Of a stretch of 64,000 nt of DNA, positions 1-13,489 are shown piece after piece; within the stretch, counting starts at the first letter, position 1, and each line of letters starts with the position of its first letter. Where the stretch lies: NCBI GenBank assembly GCA_030522415.1, contig CM060124.1, positions 29,050,954-29,114,953 of the forward strand. The letters are read 5' to 3'. Made by a program: the position numbers and the translations under genes. The notes under the pieces are model-generated. The model saw nothing but the letters and a program-made list of their open reading frames with translations, did not search any database and was not told where the DNA came from. Origin of the DNA: Channallabes apus. Lineage: Eukaryota > Chordata > Actinopteri > Siluriformes > Clariidae.

Positions 1-840
1 TGTTTTAATGTTATTTTGATGTAAATGAAGCAGTAATAGCTAAAATAGTAAAATTAATAGTTAAAATATTAACAAGGGGAATGTTTGATGTCATGTGGGC
101 ATTATAAGATTTGTATTGAAAACTTCTAACTAAAAAGTGGCAGCTGGCATGCCTAAAATAGACTAGGCAGGTAATTTTTTTATAGTTTAAATAAAAATCA
201 TACTGTTTACTTCCTCCTCTTTCATTTCCTACATAGTCTAATAAGCAATCAACCGCACACAAAAAGTTTCCTAGAGCGCACCGGCAGAAGTAGACTAATG
301 ATTATGAGTGCGTCGGGAAAAACAGCAAGCAGACTGACTCTGACCATTTTAATAAGTCATTGCTAAATTAGTGATTCCTTTGGTTTCGGCTGTGATGAAG
401 GCGATCATGTCATCTCGTCATCTCTGCAGCAGTGGATGCGCCTACAATTCACTTTTCGAATTACGGATTACATCGTCTAAAATTAGACATCAAAAATTGT
501 TTTCCATTAGTTTATATAAAAGCAGACATTTCGCTTTCTACAAGTATATATTTTTTTTACGTCTGTGAGGTGAGTATACATGGAGTTTCAGTTTATTTTC
601 TGCTGCGTTCAAGTTCACCGAAAACAATACAGAATAGCGCACTCTGTTTTGTTTTATTAATTTACAAAATCTTAACGTTTTTGCATCATTGTGAGTGCGC
701 TTAAATAAAATTGGAGTCTTATAAAGGCTATGCAGCTTATATAGTTTTATTAGATCGTTTTTGAACATTAATCTGGCAAACCTTTTCTGATACATACCAT
801 ACCTGTTTTCTGCCTATATGCTAGTGTTAGACATGATATA

Positions 841-1692
841 GGCTGAATCCCATTTCTATTTTCTACCCCTTCCCCTACCCCTCACCCCTTCCCCTTGTCC
901 CTTGAAACGAAGTGGAAAGGGGAAGGGTTTAAATATTTCCCCTAAGAAATGGGACACCACTACAACTTTGTTATATGTCATCATACGTTGTCACTAGTTC
1001 CTAATGTTACGTTAGAGGACATGCGCCGATGTTTATCACACATTGCAATAAGAGAGAGATTACTCACTCCCAAAGTTTTTTTGCACCGTATTTCATCCCT
1101 ATACATAATATAAATTACAAAACTGTAGTCACGTTGCAGTAAGTAAGAATAGTGTAAGCACCGTTCATTTACATGTACACATATGGCCGTAAGCAAAACA
1201 AACAATGCGTTATCAAATGCTCGGCAAACTGCCGTGCTACTGAACTTTCATATTTGTTTGTAGCATGCAGTAAAGTGTATGTGACATAAAAATATATATT
1301 TGTAATATCGTGCAATCGGTGCTATCCGCTAGCAAACTTTAGCGATTTTTTTGCAAACGTTTCTTTACAGAACATCACCATAAACACAAACACAAGACTA
1401 GAGGTAATATACATATAATGAAAACTTGTCATAAAAATCTTTATTAATGGCAAAAATTAACATTTATGGGTCTGCTTGCTCGAGTGAGCAGCCATGTTGA
1501 AATTTTCGCTTAGCCCTTCGTTTGAAGTGAGGTCCCGAAAAATCTTTGTTTGGAGGGCTATCTGGCCCTTCCCCCCTCCCCCTACACCTCCAACCAAAAG
1601 AGAAATGAGACACCCCTACCCCTTCACGTAAACGCGCCAAACGGAGGGGTAGGGCTATGTGTAGGGGTAAGGGGTAGAAATGGGATTCAGCC
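841..1692. mobile_element. MITE-like element with GGCTGAATCCCATTTCTA ends
   Basis: 852 bp bounded by inverted repeats GGCTGAATCCCATTTCTA at both ends, continuing as C-rich CCCCTACCCC runs. Flanked by a possible 3-bp duplication (ata). No coding capacity; superfamily not assigned. Confidence 0.72.
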
Positions 1693-1912
1693 ATAATCTA
1701 AAGGCTAGATATACAGTAAAGGTATACATTTACTTTGCATAAATTTTATGCAAATAAGAAATGCCTATAGTTAAATTCTAAATCTGTACTGTAATTTTAG
1801 TACTGTGATTGTAAATTCGTTTAATGTTTAACTTGTATTTCATAAGGTTTTGCCAGCGATGGTACAGCGCAACGGGGGTCATTATTTACTATTACAGAAA
1901 ATTATGATGATC

Positions 1913-2652
1913 TGTCATGGCGTGCACCTGTGATGAGTGTGCGCCCACATCTACTATCACTACTCACTCACTCCGTAGGCTTCCTAGATAGACTGCAAAG
2001 GGACGGAGCCACCTATTCGTGCCGGCTGGCGATAATTAACATTAATATGATCTCAGGCTTGCTCCACATTATAAAAGCAACGTGTGGAGTTTAGTCCGAG
2101 GTCCGAGAAGTACGTGATGTGGTAGAGAATAGTAGAGTGGCATGCGAGTGGGGTGATGTGATGCGCCCCAGGGACTTTAAACAAAGACACTGGAATTCCG
2201 TTCTTTGATCTCCACGCGAGAAAGAGCTGCGCAAGCTCCTGCGACACCTTCACTCCCGCACCGAGCTCGCCTTCACAGCCCTGTCGCCAAAGAGGAAAAG
2301 GCCACGAGGACATTTGTGTTAAGTTTTTGCGTTTGCGTCAGCAAGGACTCCCGCCGGCTATCGATAGCGGGAGAAGCGCCGTCACGAGGGAGCATGCAGG
2401 AGCACTGGCTCCGCGTGCTCCGTTCTGCCACTCTGCCCACCGCCACTTATCGTCAGCTGTGTTCCCCGCATGCCAGCGTGGCACTGCCCGCGAACCTGCA
2501 CATGCACAACCTTTATTCCTTTCCCTTTGTTTCCATTGTCCCTCCTTTCCTTCCTTGTTTTACTTAAATAAAGTACCCTTTTCCCCGTAAGACCTCGCCT
2601 CGTTTTCATGTTTTATGGAGCCACCCATGCAACATGGATCGAACCCGTTACA
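1913..2652 (+). mobile_element. solo LTR with GATC target duplication
   Basis: 740 bp starting TGTCATGG and ending CCGTTACA, flanked on both sides by GATC (1909-1912, 2653-2656). Inside: TATA box TATAAAAG at 2070-2077 and AATAAA at 2567-2572, both on the plus strand. No internal retroelement region adjoins it. Confidence 0.6.
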
Positions 2653-2662
2653 GATCATAACA

Positions 2663-3460
2663 GCCTACATTTCATTCTTATAATAACGCAAAACATAAGC
2701 AGGGCTGAATGACCAAAATCTGCTGATGAAGTAGAACGTGCTGACAATGTTATAATTCTATGGTCATTTATTTCAGTTAAAAGTTCTACTACAAATTTAA
2801 AGAACATAAGATATAATATGACACAAAACCCTACATGCGTAGCTTTTCTAATTACACGTGATAAAATCTAAAGCCTCACTGTGTTAACATTTATTTAGCT
2901 TAAATTTGATCCTAATAATATTGAATTTAATTTTAATTCTATATTTGTACTGTAATTTTAGTACTGTGATTATGAATTTGCTTAACTACAGTGTTTCATT
3001 TGCTTTTATCCACTACTATGTGCAGCTCTAAAGGAGCACGCCTCATTATTCCTGCAGAGAATGAACTAAGGTATGAGGCTTCAATCTGTAGTTATATAGC
3101 GCCACTCAGCCTTAAAAGTCAGCAAACGCACAAACTCAAATGCTGCCGCCAAGTGCCGCGACGATAAAAGCAACATTCCAATTGGGTAACCACTGTAAAA
3201 AATTATCCATCATCAGTGTGGTTTTATAGAGAAAAAAATGCACGAAGTCGTATCAGGACTGAGAAATATCCAGCTTGGATGATGTTTATTAAACTATAGT
3301 GGTTATCAATTCTGTCCACAAATATAATATATTTGTGTTCTAATTAAAGAATTAAGTGAACTTAGCAAAGATAATTGGTCTAAATGACTCTCTATCCATC
3401 TACATCTTGGAACCTTTGTATGGTGACTATTGTATCCCATTTTTGTATGCCCATGGTAGG
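2663..3460. other. intergenic, nothing recognised
   Basis: AT-rich sequence with no convincing coding or mobile-element signal. Confidence 0.5.
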
Positions 3461-3469
3461 ACCGCCGGT

Positions 3470-3664
3470 CAACATTCCCATGCACATTCACACACTATGG
3501 GCAATTTGAGAATGCCAGTGAACATAATCTGCATGTCGTTGGACTGTCAGAGGAAACCGGAGAATGCCACCAAGCATGGGGAGATTGTGCAAACTTCATG
3601 CACACAGATCCAACAGGGGAATCAAATCCAGGACCTGGAGGTGAAAGGCGACAGTGCTAAACAA
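3470..3664 (-). mobile_element. diverged SINE copy
   Basis: CTGCATGTCGTTGGACTGTC, GGAGATTGTGCAAACTTCAT and CCTGGAGGTGAAAGGCGACA are degraded family landmarks on the minus strand. Confidence 0.6.
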
Positions 3665-4198
3665 AACACTAAGCCACCGTGCTCTCGAAGGACATTCATA
3701 AACCAAATTTTATAGAATGTTGTGATTGTTGGTATATATGCTTATTTTAAAACTCAAACAACACATTTTAATAAAATGGAATAATAACTAAATCAAACTA
3801 GCGAAAATGCAAATCAGAGGCGGTGTCTATTTTCTGGGCCCTAAATTAACATTGATATCAATAGGCAGCCACATTCACATGGAGCCTACAGCTGGGAGTT
3901 GCTATTGTTCACAAGCTCTATTTTTGAGCAATCGCACTGGACCAAGACGATAATTTCCTCTTGTTGGGGGAATGGTGAGTGCTCATTGTGTGAAGGATTG
4001 TGTGGACAGAGGGATGGTTAAGCTGTGTTTTGGTCTGTTTGATAAAAAAGCACTGAAAGTCAGGATGCCATAGAGGGATGCTAGATCCTGCTGGGATTTG
4101 TCTGGGATTAGTAGCCCAGAGTGGACATGTGCTTGTTGTGAATTAATTCTCCTGATTTTCCTCTGTAATAGACATGGCATTTGACAGACTCCCTTATT

Positions 4199-4345
4199 GA
4201 GAGCAACTTACATTTTTATCTCAATATACATCTGAGCAGTTGAGGGTTAAGGACCTTGCTCAAGGGGCAACTTGGAGGTAGTGGGGTTTAAACCTGGGAC
4301 CATCTGATCAGCAGTCCAACACTGACCTAACCATTGACCTACTCC
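4199..4345 (-). mobile_element. V-SINE-like fragment
   Basis: Landmarks GGACCTTGCTCAAGGGGCAA, GGTTTAAACCTGGGACCATC and CCAACACTGACCTAACC match the copy at 57463, more diverged. Confidence 0.55.
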
Positions 4346-5689
4346 TGCTCACTTTAGATTTAATTCAAATACAGGTGTGGTTATGGAATACTTACCTAAA
4401 CTGATACAGATTCAACCCAGACAAATACAAAAATAAAACAAACCCAAGCAACTCCATTAAAAGATTTGACATTCAACCATGACATTTAAATTATCGCTTT
4501 ACAACTATAGACACTGTATCTGTTATTCTGTTGAACAGGAAAGAAAAATAAAACAGTGAATATAGCCAGGGTTTGACAATTTGTATAAATGATGAGTGTT
4601 GAGAAGAATACTTCATGCACTGGCATTACATTTTCTACATGGTGTAGTTTCCATTATAAGAACTTTTCGCCCCATTAGCTACACGAAACAGTCAGAGGAA
4701 CAAATTTACCCTGGCGAAAAAAACAGACCATGATATATTTCAAACTTTTATATGCACTCTAATCCTAAGTAGTAAATAAATCACTATAGCCAGTGAGTTC
4801 AGAAAAACAATACAGAAAGTTTAGGTGTAAAGGTTAAACTTCTGAGCACACACCAGTATAATCTCAATTCTAACGTTCACTACAGTATATCCTTGAGTGC
4901 ACTAAATAGGCTGAAAAGCTAATCAGTAAGAGTGCCATTGAGTGTAAAGCTCCGATAGTGTATTTTATGTTTTAGGGAGCCATGCAGTCAAGCTCTTGCA
5001 AGTGAGAGTTAAAATGGGGTTAAGTGCTAAGGGTACCCTTGGGAGTTCTCGTCAGGAAAGAAAGCTCATAGAACAGCGGCTGGACTAATGTCAACTCAGA
5101 CCAACAAGGCAGGAAAAATAAAAAAAAAACATGAAATGACTTTTTACAGTCTCACTGAGTGACAGGCAATAACAGACTGTCAAAAACCATTTTACCAACA
5201 AACCCCAGAGTTCTGACTAAAATAACCACATGCTTCTGAGTATCGATGCAACCATTCTGGTAAAAAAAAGATTAACACACTCTGGGGAAATCAAGCTATG
5301 ATTACTTTTAAAAAATGTTTACAGAGTCCCCATTGTGTCTTGCAAACTTGTTGTGCACTTCAGATGATGTCATATGGAATCATAATGCTCCAGTAAAGCT
5401 ACATTTGGTGCAAAGGTCTAAAAGTAAATCAGACAAACAATCGTCCCATAAAATAGGGACATAACCCCCACCAAATTGTATACTGTTGGGATTAGAGGTA
5501 TCAGGAGGAAACAGACCGGGAATCAGACCTGGGTTGATGTCTACAAGTGCCTGGTGACCAGGCATCCATATAAGCCAGGCATGTTTGGCATGAAAGGATG
5601 ATTCGGAACCATCTTATTTGCTCAACACCTGCAACATGAAGAAGTGCAAGGGCACTTTGCCCAAAACTTCAACTTAAGTTTTAGACTGC

Positions 5690-6075
5690 ACCCATAACAC
5701 AACCTAAACTATTGTACCATACCAACAACCCAAGTTTAACTACTCTATTGCATACAGAACCCAATACGTCTACTACAGTTTGACATCCAGACCCCAAGCT
5801 CAACTACAGTACTGCATCCAGAACCCAGCTCCAAATACTGTAGTGCTTCCAGAACCCAAGATGAATTACAGTAATACATCCAGAAAACCAAAGACCAATT
5901 TCAGTACTGCATCCAGAACCCAAACCCAACTACTGTACCACATCCACGACCCAAACCCAGCTATTGTATTGCAACCAGAAACCAAACCCAAGAAATTCTA
6001 CCGCATCCAGAACTCAAGCCCAACTACAGTACTTCACCCATAACCCAAACCCAACTACCTACCGCACCCAGAAGA
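5690..6075 (+). repeat. degenerate minisatellite, about 31-bp unit
   Basis: About ten imperfect units around CATCCAGAACCCAAGCTCAA and CTACAGTACTG. The open frame through it is a by-product of the repeat. Confidence 0.8.
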
Positions 6076-7389
6076 CAATTGTACAATCTTCATTACCACT
6101 GTCTCTATGGTTATGAAAGTTATAACATGGGGCCTTGGGGATTGTGTTTGCATGCACGTTTTTAGTTCATTATTATTTTTTTACAAAATGAGTAAAAGAT
6201 AAATGAAAATTAAATCCAAGAAAGATTGTTTGTCTCCAGGATTTTAGAAAACAAATTGATCACTGAGCAAATCCAGATTAAAGAAAGGCCACACACACAT
6301 TATAAACACAGTTCTGTTTATGTCATCAACAACAACAAAAATCTCCACAATGTTAAAAAATAACACTGAACTCAGAAAGAAAGCAAACTGGCAAGCTCTC
6401 TGAATATTTAATTGGGACATGTCCTCACAGATTCAGAATGCTGGGTAATATGGCACTCTCCCCAAATGCCTGTGTAAGCAGAAGTCTGGCACGAGTGTCC
6501 GGTTTTGTATTCAGACTATACAATGCCAAGAAAGCATGAAAGAATGGCAGCAAAGTGTTTGCTTGAGGATGTAAAAAAATAATAATGCACACAGTTATCA
6601 TGGAGTTATGATATAATAAAAAGAGATGTAGAGTGACAGCAATCTGAAAAAAAGAATGAAAAAAGATGGCTATGAAGATTGCATAAGATGGTGTTTAATG
6701 AACTATCTTTGGCAATTGACTATTCATAAATACTATAGTTCAGGAAGTGAGGTTTGATTATATTTCCTACATGGTTAATGGTTTATAACATTGTTAAAAA
6801 TCACTATTTCAACCATCAGGCTAAGCATCTGCCCAAGAAACATCCAAAAAAAGATAGGAAGATTTGGCAGATGAGACAGCTACTGTATATATTGAGAGTT
6901 ATTGTTACCATCCTAAAATTACCCTCAAATTTGGAAACTCTAAAGGCATCATACTTGATTCTGCAAAACTCCTCTATTGTGTGAAAAAGATCATGTATTA
7001 AAACAGGTGCATTGATAAATATAAACCTTTATGTTTATACTAGTATATTGCTGTTGTTCTAGAAAAAAAAGAAAGAGTTCAACTGCATTGTGTCATAACT
7101 GTTAACACATTTATGCTTCCCCACAAGAAGAGCAGAGCTGTGAGTGCAAACTCTAATAACGACACTGGGTTAATAACATCACCTCTTTATCTCACTGGTC
7201 CTCCCTTCCATCAGGGTAATGGGCTAAAGCATTAGCACAATTATTTTGTTTTATGCATAAATGAGAACAGTGTAAGCATTTGATCCTTTTCACCTCCTCC
7301 TAGGGTTAATTTCCATTCCACACACTCAGGTTGGTTTTATCTGCTGTAGGAAATTTTGGGTGCTCTGGGGTGTGGGTGCTGTGGATTGT

Positions 7390-7625
7390 GTGAATCAACA
7401 ATATTGAACGCTATGCCTGCTATGCTGTACACAGTATGCAGCTGGGGATTCTAGTGCCATTCTGTCATGGCCAACATTGACTCTTTTTTTTCCGTCTATT
7501 TGTAAAACATTGGCTTTTCTGTGGAATTGAACCAGAGAGGCTGGCCTTTGCTCCATCGCAAGCATTGATAAGCCTTGGGTGCCCATGATCCTATCACCAG
7601 TTTAATGATATGTAATTGATGGAGG
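7390..7625 (-). pseudogene. Tc1-like transposase N-terminal remnant
   Basis: On the minus strand the reading resembles the family pattern VMGRPRLIDARGERRLARVV (here HGHPRLINACDGAKASLSGS...). Same family as the copy at 59130-59540. Short, decayed. Confidence 0.6.
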
Positions 7626-9006
7626 TGGTGTTAGTCTTGTGGCTCATTGGTACAAGTATGTGTGCATGATACCCAACAATGGCCTGCCATTCTGTTGAAG
7701 GTGCATTTCCATGTTTGGTTCAAAGGCATGAAACAAAAAAAACAGTTCTTACATAACTTTTTCCAACTTCCATTTGATACATTGAGCAGTCTGATCTGTA
7801 TCTAACTTTTCTGCCTTGTTTATACAATTCAACAACTCTTAGTCAAGCATGTTCAGTGGGTGGCTGACCATCAAATCCAAAAAGAGAAACTTAAGAAAAA
7901 GCTTGTTCTAGAAAAGAAGAATGTTTAGGACTTATTTTTGTGATCTTTAGCTTTTACTTAGTGTGCATGAGCAGAAAGAAAGTTACAACTACAAAAAACT
8001 CCAGAGCAAAAAAAAATAAAAAATGCAGCACAGGTTCTAAGAGTTCTCCCTCTGTTACACTTCCACAATCAGTTGGGGGAGGGGGGGGGGGGGTCTGACT
8101 GTGAGGAATCGCATAGCATAGCAGCCAGACTTCACCTCCGGTGCAGCATGATATGAAAATGAGGCTTCCCTTCTATTTATTTGCAAGTCTCTTTCCTCAG
8201 TGGGACTGTGTAATCTGGCAACGACAGCTGGGCTGGGGTAAATTGGCCTGCCGTGGGTTTTTTTTTTTTTTCTCTTTTTTTTTTTCTTTTTTTGCCCACT
8301 TCACAAGCTGAATAAATAAATTACATTAATTGGTGGCATTTGGATTGATTCCTTTTCATTTGCCATGCAGAATAGGGCACGCTCCATCAACTCTGACCTT
8401 AACAACATTGAGTTTTTCCTGGCACCAGTTGATTCACATTTAGCTCGCCACTTTACTTTTACCAGCTGTGTGGAAAAATTTGCAAATGCAAATCGAATGC
8501 ATGTAAAGTAAGAGGAGTTATTGTTTTATTTACTATTTTATTCACTATCACTGAATTATTCAGAGCATATGTCAGAAACATACAGTATGGTAGTATGGTA
8601 TCGGTAGCATAGTGATACTGTACTGTATGTTCTCCTTATGTTCTTCTTATGTGCATGGTATGATAGACAGGAGACAAACAAAGCAAAAAACCTCAGCTGT
8701 CACAGACCTTAAGAAATTAATAGTTATGAAGTGAAAACAACAACAAAAAAGAATAGTTTTTGAAACTGACTCATTTAGTTTCTGTGTATTTGTCTCAAGT
8801 CTCTGGAGGCACACTGACCTTTTTAACAGTTTCGAGAATGGCAGCCAAATTGCATTATATTAGAGTAAACTGCGTTATAGTGTTAGAGTAAACTGCATTA
8901 TGGGTAAGGGTGCAAAAAGCAGAGGTGTGTAACCAAATTAGGGGAGGGGGAAAAAGCATCCAACTGTCTTCTGGTTATTACCCTGGTGTGCTGTGAGGCA
9001 GCTTAG

Positions 9007-9037
<31 letters not shown>

Positions 9038-9660
9038 AAGGACTTTCAATAAATTAGAGCATTACTATTTCAGACAAACAGCAACACTTGAGAGTAAGAT
9101 AAATTCATAAATGAGTAAAGAAAAACTGAATCTTTGGATAATTTAAATTTTTTTTGATTTTGGTATGCAACAGGAGTTTGGGACTTAATCACATGACAGA
9201 CTAAAAGCCATAATAATGCTAATTACAGCATGCAGCAGAAGCACCCCACCCCACTCCCCTGAAAGTCGTTCATTGTGTTTGGTGTCAGAGCTCAATACTG
9301 GGAAATTGTAGTTTTCCGTCGATTAGGTGAAGAGCACAAGGTGCGATTTGGTCAGATGGTGATTATCTTAGACATGCATGGCTTCTATTCACATTCTCAG
9401 ACCTCATTTTGCAGTAGTGCGGGTGTGATGTTTAAATGTCCACCTCTCTGTCACAGAAGTGAGGGTGAAAGAAGTGGATTACAGATACAGATGAAAGAAA
9501 ACATCAGGAAATTTTTTGATATTGAAAGAAGCAACAGGAAGTTTTTAACATCTGAAGCTTCATTAAGGTTTTAAGTTACATGTTAGGTTAAAATGTGTAA
9601 GAATAGTGATGATTTGGGTCAGATTTCAACTGATCCTGACAGTGGATATATATTCTCAGT

Positions 9661-10210
9661 GTTTTATACTGTAGCGTGGGCGGGGCGGCGGCTGACGACC
9701 GTCATGCTTTGCGGGGGGGTTTGCTGTGCATTCACTGTGTTCGGGAAAGTTGTTTGGGTTAGTGGCTTCGGCCAAGTTGGGTGTTTTAAGATATGTGTGT
9801 GTGTGTGACCTGTTGAATGTGCACCGGTTCATGCTAAGACTGAATTCGATGTGGTTCTTGAAGTGAATGTGTTTCCCATGCAATACAGTGACTGTGTGGT
9901 GAATAAACTTCTCCCAGCCATTGCATTGGGCAGCAATTAAGCTCATTTCTCTCTTTAAGTTCCTTTTTCACTGCTAGAAGGGAACTTGGAAATGAGTGAG
10001 CTTGGTTGCTGCCCAATGCAATGGCTAGGAGAATTTTATTAGGTCTCAGCACTGTATGGCATGAGCAGCACATTCACTGAGATAGCACACACAACACGGC
10101 CGAAGCCATTAACCCAAACACCTTTCTCCAACATGGTGGACACATAGAGAACCCCCGCAAGGGATGATGGTCGTCAGCCACCGCCCCACCCATGCCACAA
10201 TGTAATAAAC
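9661..10210. repeat. large palindrome (foldback element)
   Basis: Two arms of about 250-300 bp, 9661-9955 and 9966-10210, are diverged inverted copies: GGGCGGGGCGGCGGCTGACG on the left is mirrored by CGTCAGCCACCGCCCCACCC on the right, and GCCATTGCATTGGGCAGCA by TGCTGCCCAATGCAATGGC. Centre near 9963. Could be a foldback transposon or inverted duplication. Confidence 0.8.
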
Positions 10211-10504
10211 AATTGATGCACTTAAATTATTGGAGTAATGCTTACTTGGTTTTTTTAAGGCAATCGGTTTCCTAATATTTTCCTAGTAATGTGAGCACTA
10301 ATAGAAAGTTAACTCAAATAATGATTTTAAGTCAACAGTAATTAAGTATACTTGATTAACAAGTTGTCCCTACAAATTGTGTTAAGTTATAACTAAACAT
10401 TATACCATATATGCCAACTAAACATTAATACTCTACTTTACTTGGAAATTTTAAGGCAATCGGTTTCCTCACTTTTTCTAAGTAAAGTCAATTTATTACA
10501 TTTT

Positions 10505-11112
10505 ACAATGTACTGTAGTGAGGACTCTTGCTGCTGCATTCTGGACTAACTGAAGCTTGTTTATGCACCTAGCTGAACAACCAGACAGTAAGGCATTACA
10601 ATAGTCCAACCTAGAGGTGATAAAAGCATGAACTAGTTTTTCTGCATCATTTAGTGACAATATATTCCTTAACTTGGCAATATATCTGAGGTGAAAGAAT
10701 GCTATCCTGGTGATATTTTCTACATGATCTTTAAATCAAAGGCTGGAATCTATAATCACGCCGAGGTCTTTAACTATTGCACTAGATAGAACAGAAAGGC
10801 CATCTAAAGTTACAGTGTGATCTAAATCTTGCTTATAGCTGCATGCGGTCCTATGACTATAACTTCTGTCTTATCAGGATTAAGCAGAAGGAAGTTAATT
10901 AGCATCCAGTCTCTTATGTCCTTTACGCATTACTCATCATTAGCAAGCTGGTTTTTCTCATCTGGTTTTGCTGAGACATTTAACTGGGTGTCGTCAGCAT
11001 AACAATGAAAACTAATAGCATGCTTATTTATTATGTTGCCCAAAGGAAGCATGTACAGTAAAGAGAGAAAAGCAGTGGGCATTAAACTGAACCCTTTGGA
11101 ACACAAAACTCC
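10505..11112 (-). pseudogene. L2-type LINE reverse transcriptase fragment
   Basis: Read on the minus strand: a decayed QGSVLGPLLFSLY-type block near 11090, FHCYADDTQLNVS (the catalytic YADD, about 10985-11010), INFLLLNPDKTEVIVIGP, and SRLDYCNALLSGC...KLQLVQNAAARVLT at the end. Stops and frameshifts are present. 5' truncated. Confidence 0.82.
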
Positions 11113-11157
11113 ACTAGAGATTATGCAGAATAATCACCATTTAAATCTACATACTGA

Positions 11158-11697
11158 TAACAATATTGAGGGGCTGTCCCGGTTGACATGCCTCTTCAAG
11201 ATTGTGTGTAAGTCATGGACGGTGCCTAAGGAGTGGCAGAATGGGCTGGTGGTCCACCTCTTTAAAAATTTGAAGCAGAGGGTATGTGTCAAGTATAGGG
11301 ACATCACAGTACTCAGCCTTGTTGGGAAAGTGTACTTTAAGGTCCTGACAAGGAGGGTTCAGCCAATTGTTGAACCCCAGATTGAAGAGGAACAATATGT
11401 CCTGGTCGTGGAACAATGGACCAATTTTTTACTCTTGCAGGAATCCTGGAGAGGGCTTATCAAGGTATATCAAGGATATTAAAATGCAGACATGGAGGAG
11501 AGAGTATCCAGTTTGGTGGGCTGAGGATTGCATCACTACTTTTTGCAGATAATGTGCTCCTGATGTCATCATCAGTCTGTGACTTGCAGTGTTCAATGGA
11601 TCGGTTTGCAGCGGTGGGGATGAGCATCAGCGCCTCAAAAAAAAAAAAACAATTAAAACATCCTGCTGAGGCCATGGTCATGAGCATTGGGTCATGA
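11158..11697 (+). pseudogene. non-LTR retrotransposon RT fragment, internally deleted
   Basis: Reads WTVPKEWQNGLVVHLFK, YRDITVLSLVGKVYFKVL (the YRGITLLS.PGK pattern), then after a frameshift near 11410 DQFFTLAGILERAYQGISR, and RIASLLFADNVLLMSSS with the FADD motif changed to FADN. About 100 residues between LERA and ISR are missing. Probably RTE-like; clade not certain. Confidence 0.72.
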
Positions 11698-11873
11698 ACG
11701 AAAGAACAAGACTGTGAATACAAGCCAAATAAAAACCCAAAAAAGAGAAGCTAGCTTGTCTCTTAGACATAGGATGAGTCTGTGAGAAGCTCAGAGTAAA
11801 ACCACTGTTTCTTTGCATGTAAAAGAGTCAGTCGAGGTGGTTTGGGAATCTAGTAAGGATGTCACTAGAACGT

Positions 11874-13489
11874 CAGTGGTGTGAAAAACTATTTGCCCCC
11901 CTCCTGATTTCTTATTCTTTTGCATGTTTGTCACACAAAATGTTTCTGATCATCAAACACATTTAACTATTAGTCAAAGATAACACAAGTAAACACAAAA
12001 TGCATTTTTTAAATGAGGGGATTTATTATTTAGGGAGAAAAAAAATCCAAACCTACATAGCCCTGTGTGAAAAAGTAATTGCTCACTGAACCTAATAACT
12101 GGTTGGGCCACCCTTAGCAGCAATAACTGCAATCAAGCGTTTGCGATAACTTGCAACGAGTCTTTTACAGCGCTCTGGAGGAATTTTGGCCCACTCATCT
12201 TTGCACAATTGTTGTAATTCAGCTTTATATGAGGGTTTTCTAGCATGAACCGCCTTTTTAAGGTCATGCCACAACATCTCAATAGGATTCAGGTCAGGAC
12301 TTTGACTAGGCCACTCCAAAGTCTTCATTTTGTTTTTCTTCAGCCATTCAGAGGTGGATTTGCTGGTGTGTTTTGGGTCATTGTCCTGCTGCAGCACCCA
12401 AGATCGCTTCAGCTTGAGTTGACGAACAGATGGCCGGACATTCTCCTTCAGGATTTTTTGGTAGACAGTAGAATTCATGGTTCCATCTATCACAGCAAGC
12501 CTTCCAGGTCCTGAAGCAGCAAAACAACCCCAGACCATCACACTACCACCACCATATTTTAATGTTGGTATGATGTTCTTTTTCTGAAATGCTGTGTTAC
12601 TTTTACGCCAGATGTAACGGGACACGCACCTTCCAAAAAGTTCAACTTTTGTCTCGTCGGTCCACAAGGTATTTTCCCAAAAGTCTTGGCAATCATTGAG
12701 ATGTTTTTTAGCAAAATTGAGACGAGCTTTATTGTTCTTTTTGCTTAAAAGTGGTTTGCGCCTTGGAAATCTGCCATGCAGGCCGTTTTTGCCCAGTCTC
12801 TTTCTTATGGTGGAGTCGTGAACACTGACCTTAATTGAGGCAAGTGAGGCCTGCAGTTCTTTAGATGTTGTCCTGGGGTCTTTTGTGGCCTCTCGGATGA
12901 GTTGTCTCTGCGCTCTTGGGGTAATTTCAGTCGGCCGGCCACTCCTGGGAAGGTTCACCACTGTTCCATGTTTTTGCCATTTGTGGATAATGGCTCTCAC
13001 TGTGGTTCGCTGGAGTCCCAAAGCTTTAGAAATGGCTTTATAACCTTTACCAGACTGATAGATCTCAATTACTTTTGTTCTCATTTGTTCCTGAATTTCT
13101 TTGGATCTTGGCATGATGTCTAGCTTTTCAGGTGCTTTTGTCCTACTTCTCTGTGTCAGGTAGCTCCTATTTAAGTGATTTCTTGATTGCAACAGGTGTG
13201 GCAGTAATCAGGCCTGGGGGTGACTACAGAAATTGAACTCAGGTGTGATAAACCACAGTTAAGTTATTTTTTAACAATGGGGGCAATCACTTTTTCACAC
13301 AGGGCCATGTAGATTTAGAGTTTTTTTTCTCCCTTAATAACGTAAACCTTCATTTAAAAACTGCATTTTGTGTTCAATTATGTTATCTTTGACTAATAGT
13401 TAACGGTTTTTGATGAGCAGAAACATTTAAGTGTGACAAACATGCAAAAGAATAAGAAATCAGGAGGGGGCAAATAGTTTTTCACACCA

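Noticed and set aside
5780..6043. 87-codon frame
   Set aside because: Produced by the 31-bp minisatellite; no protein family resemblance.
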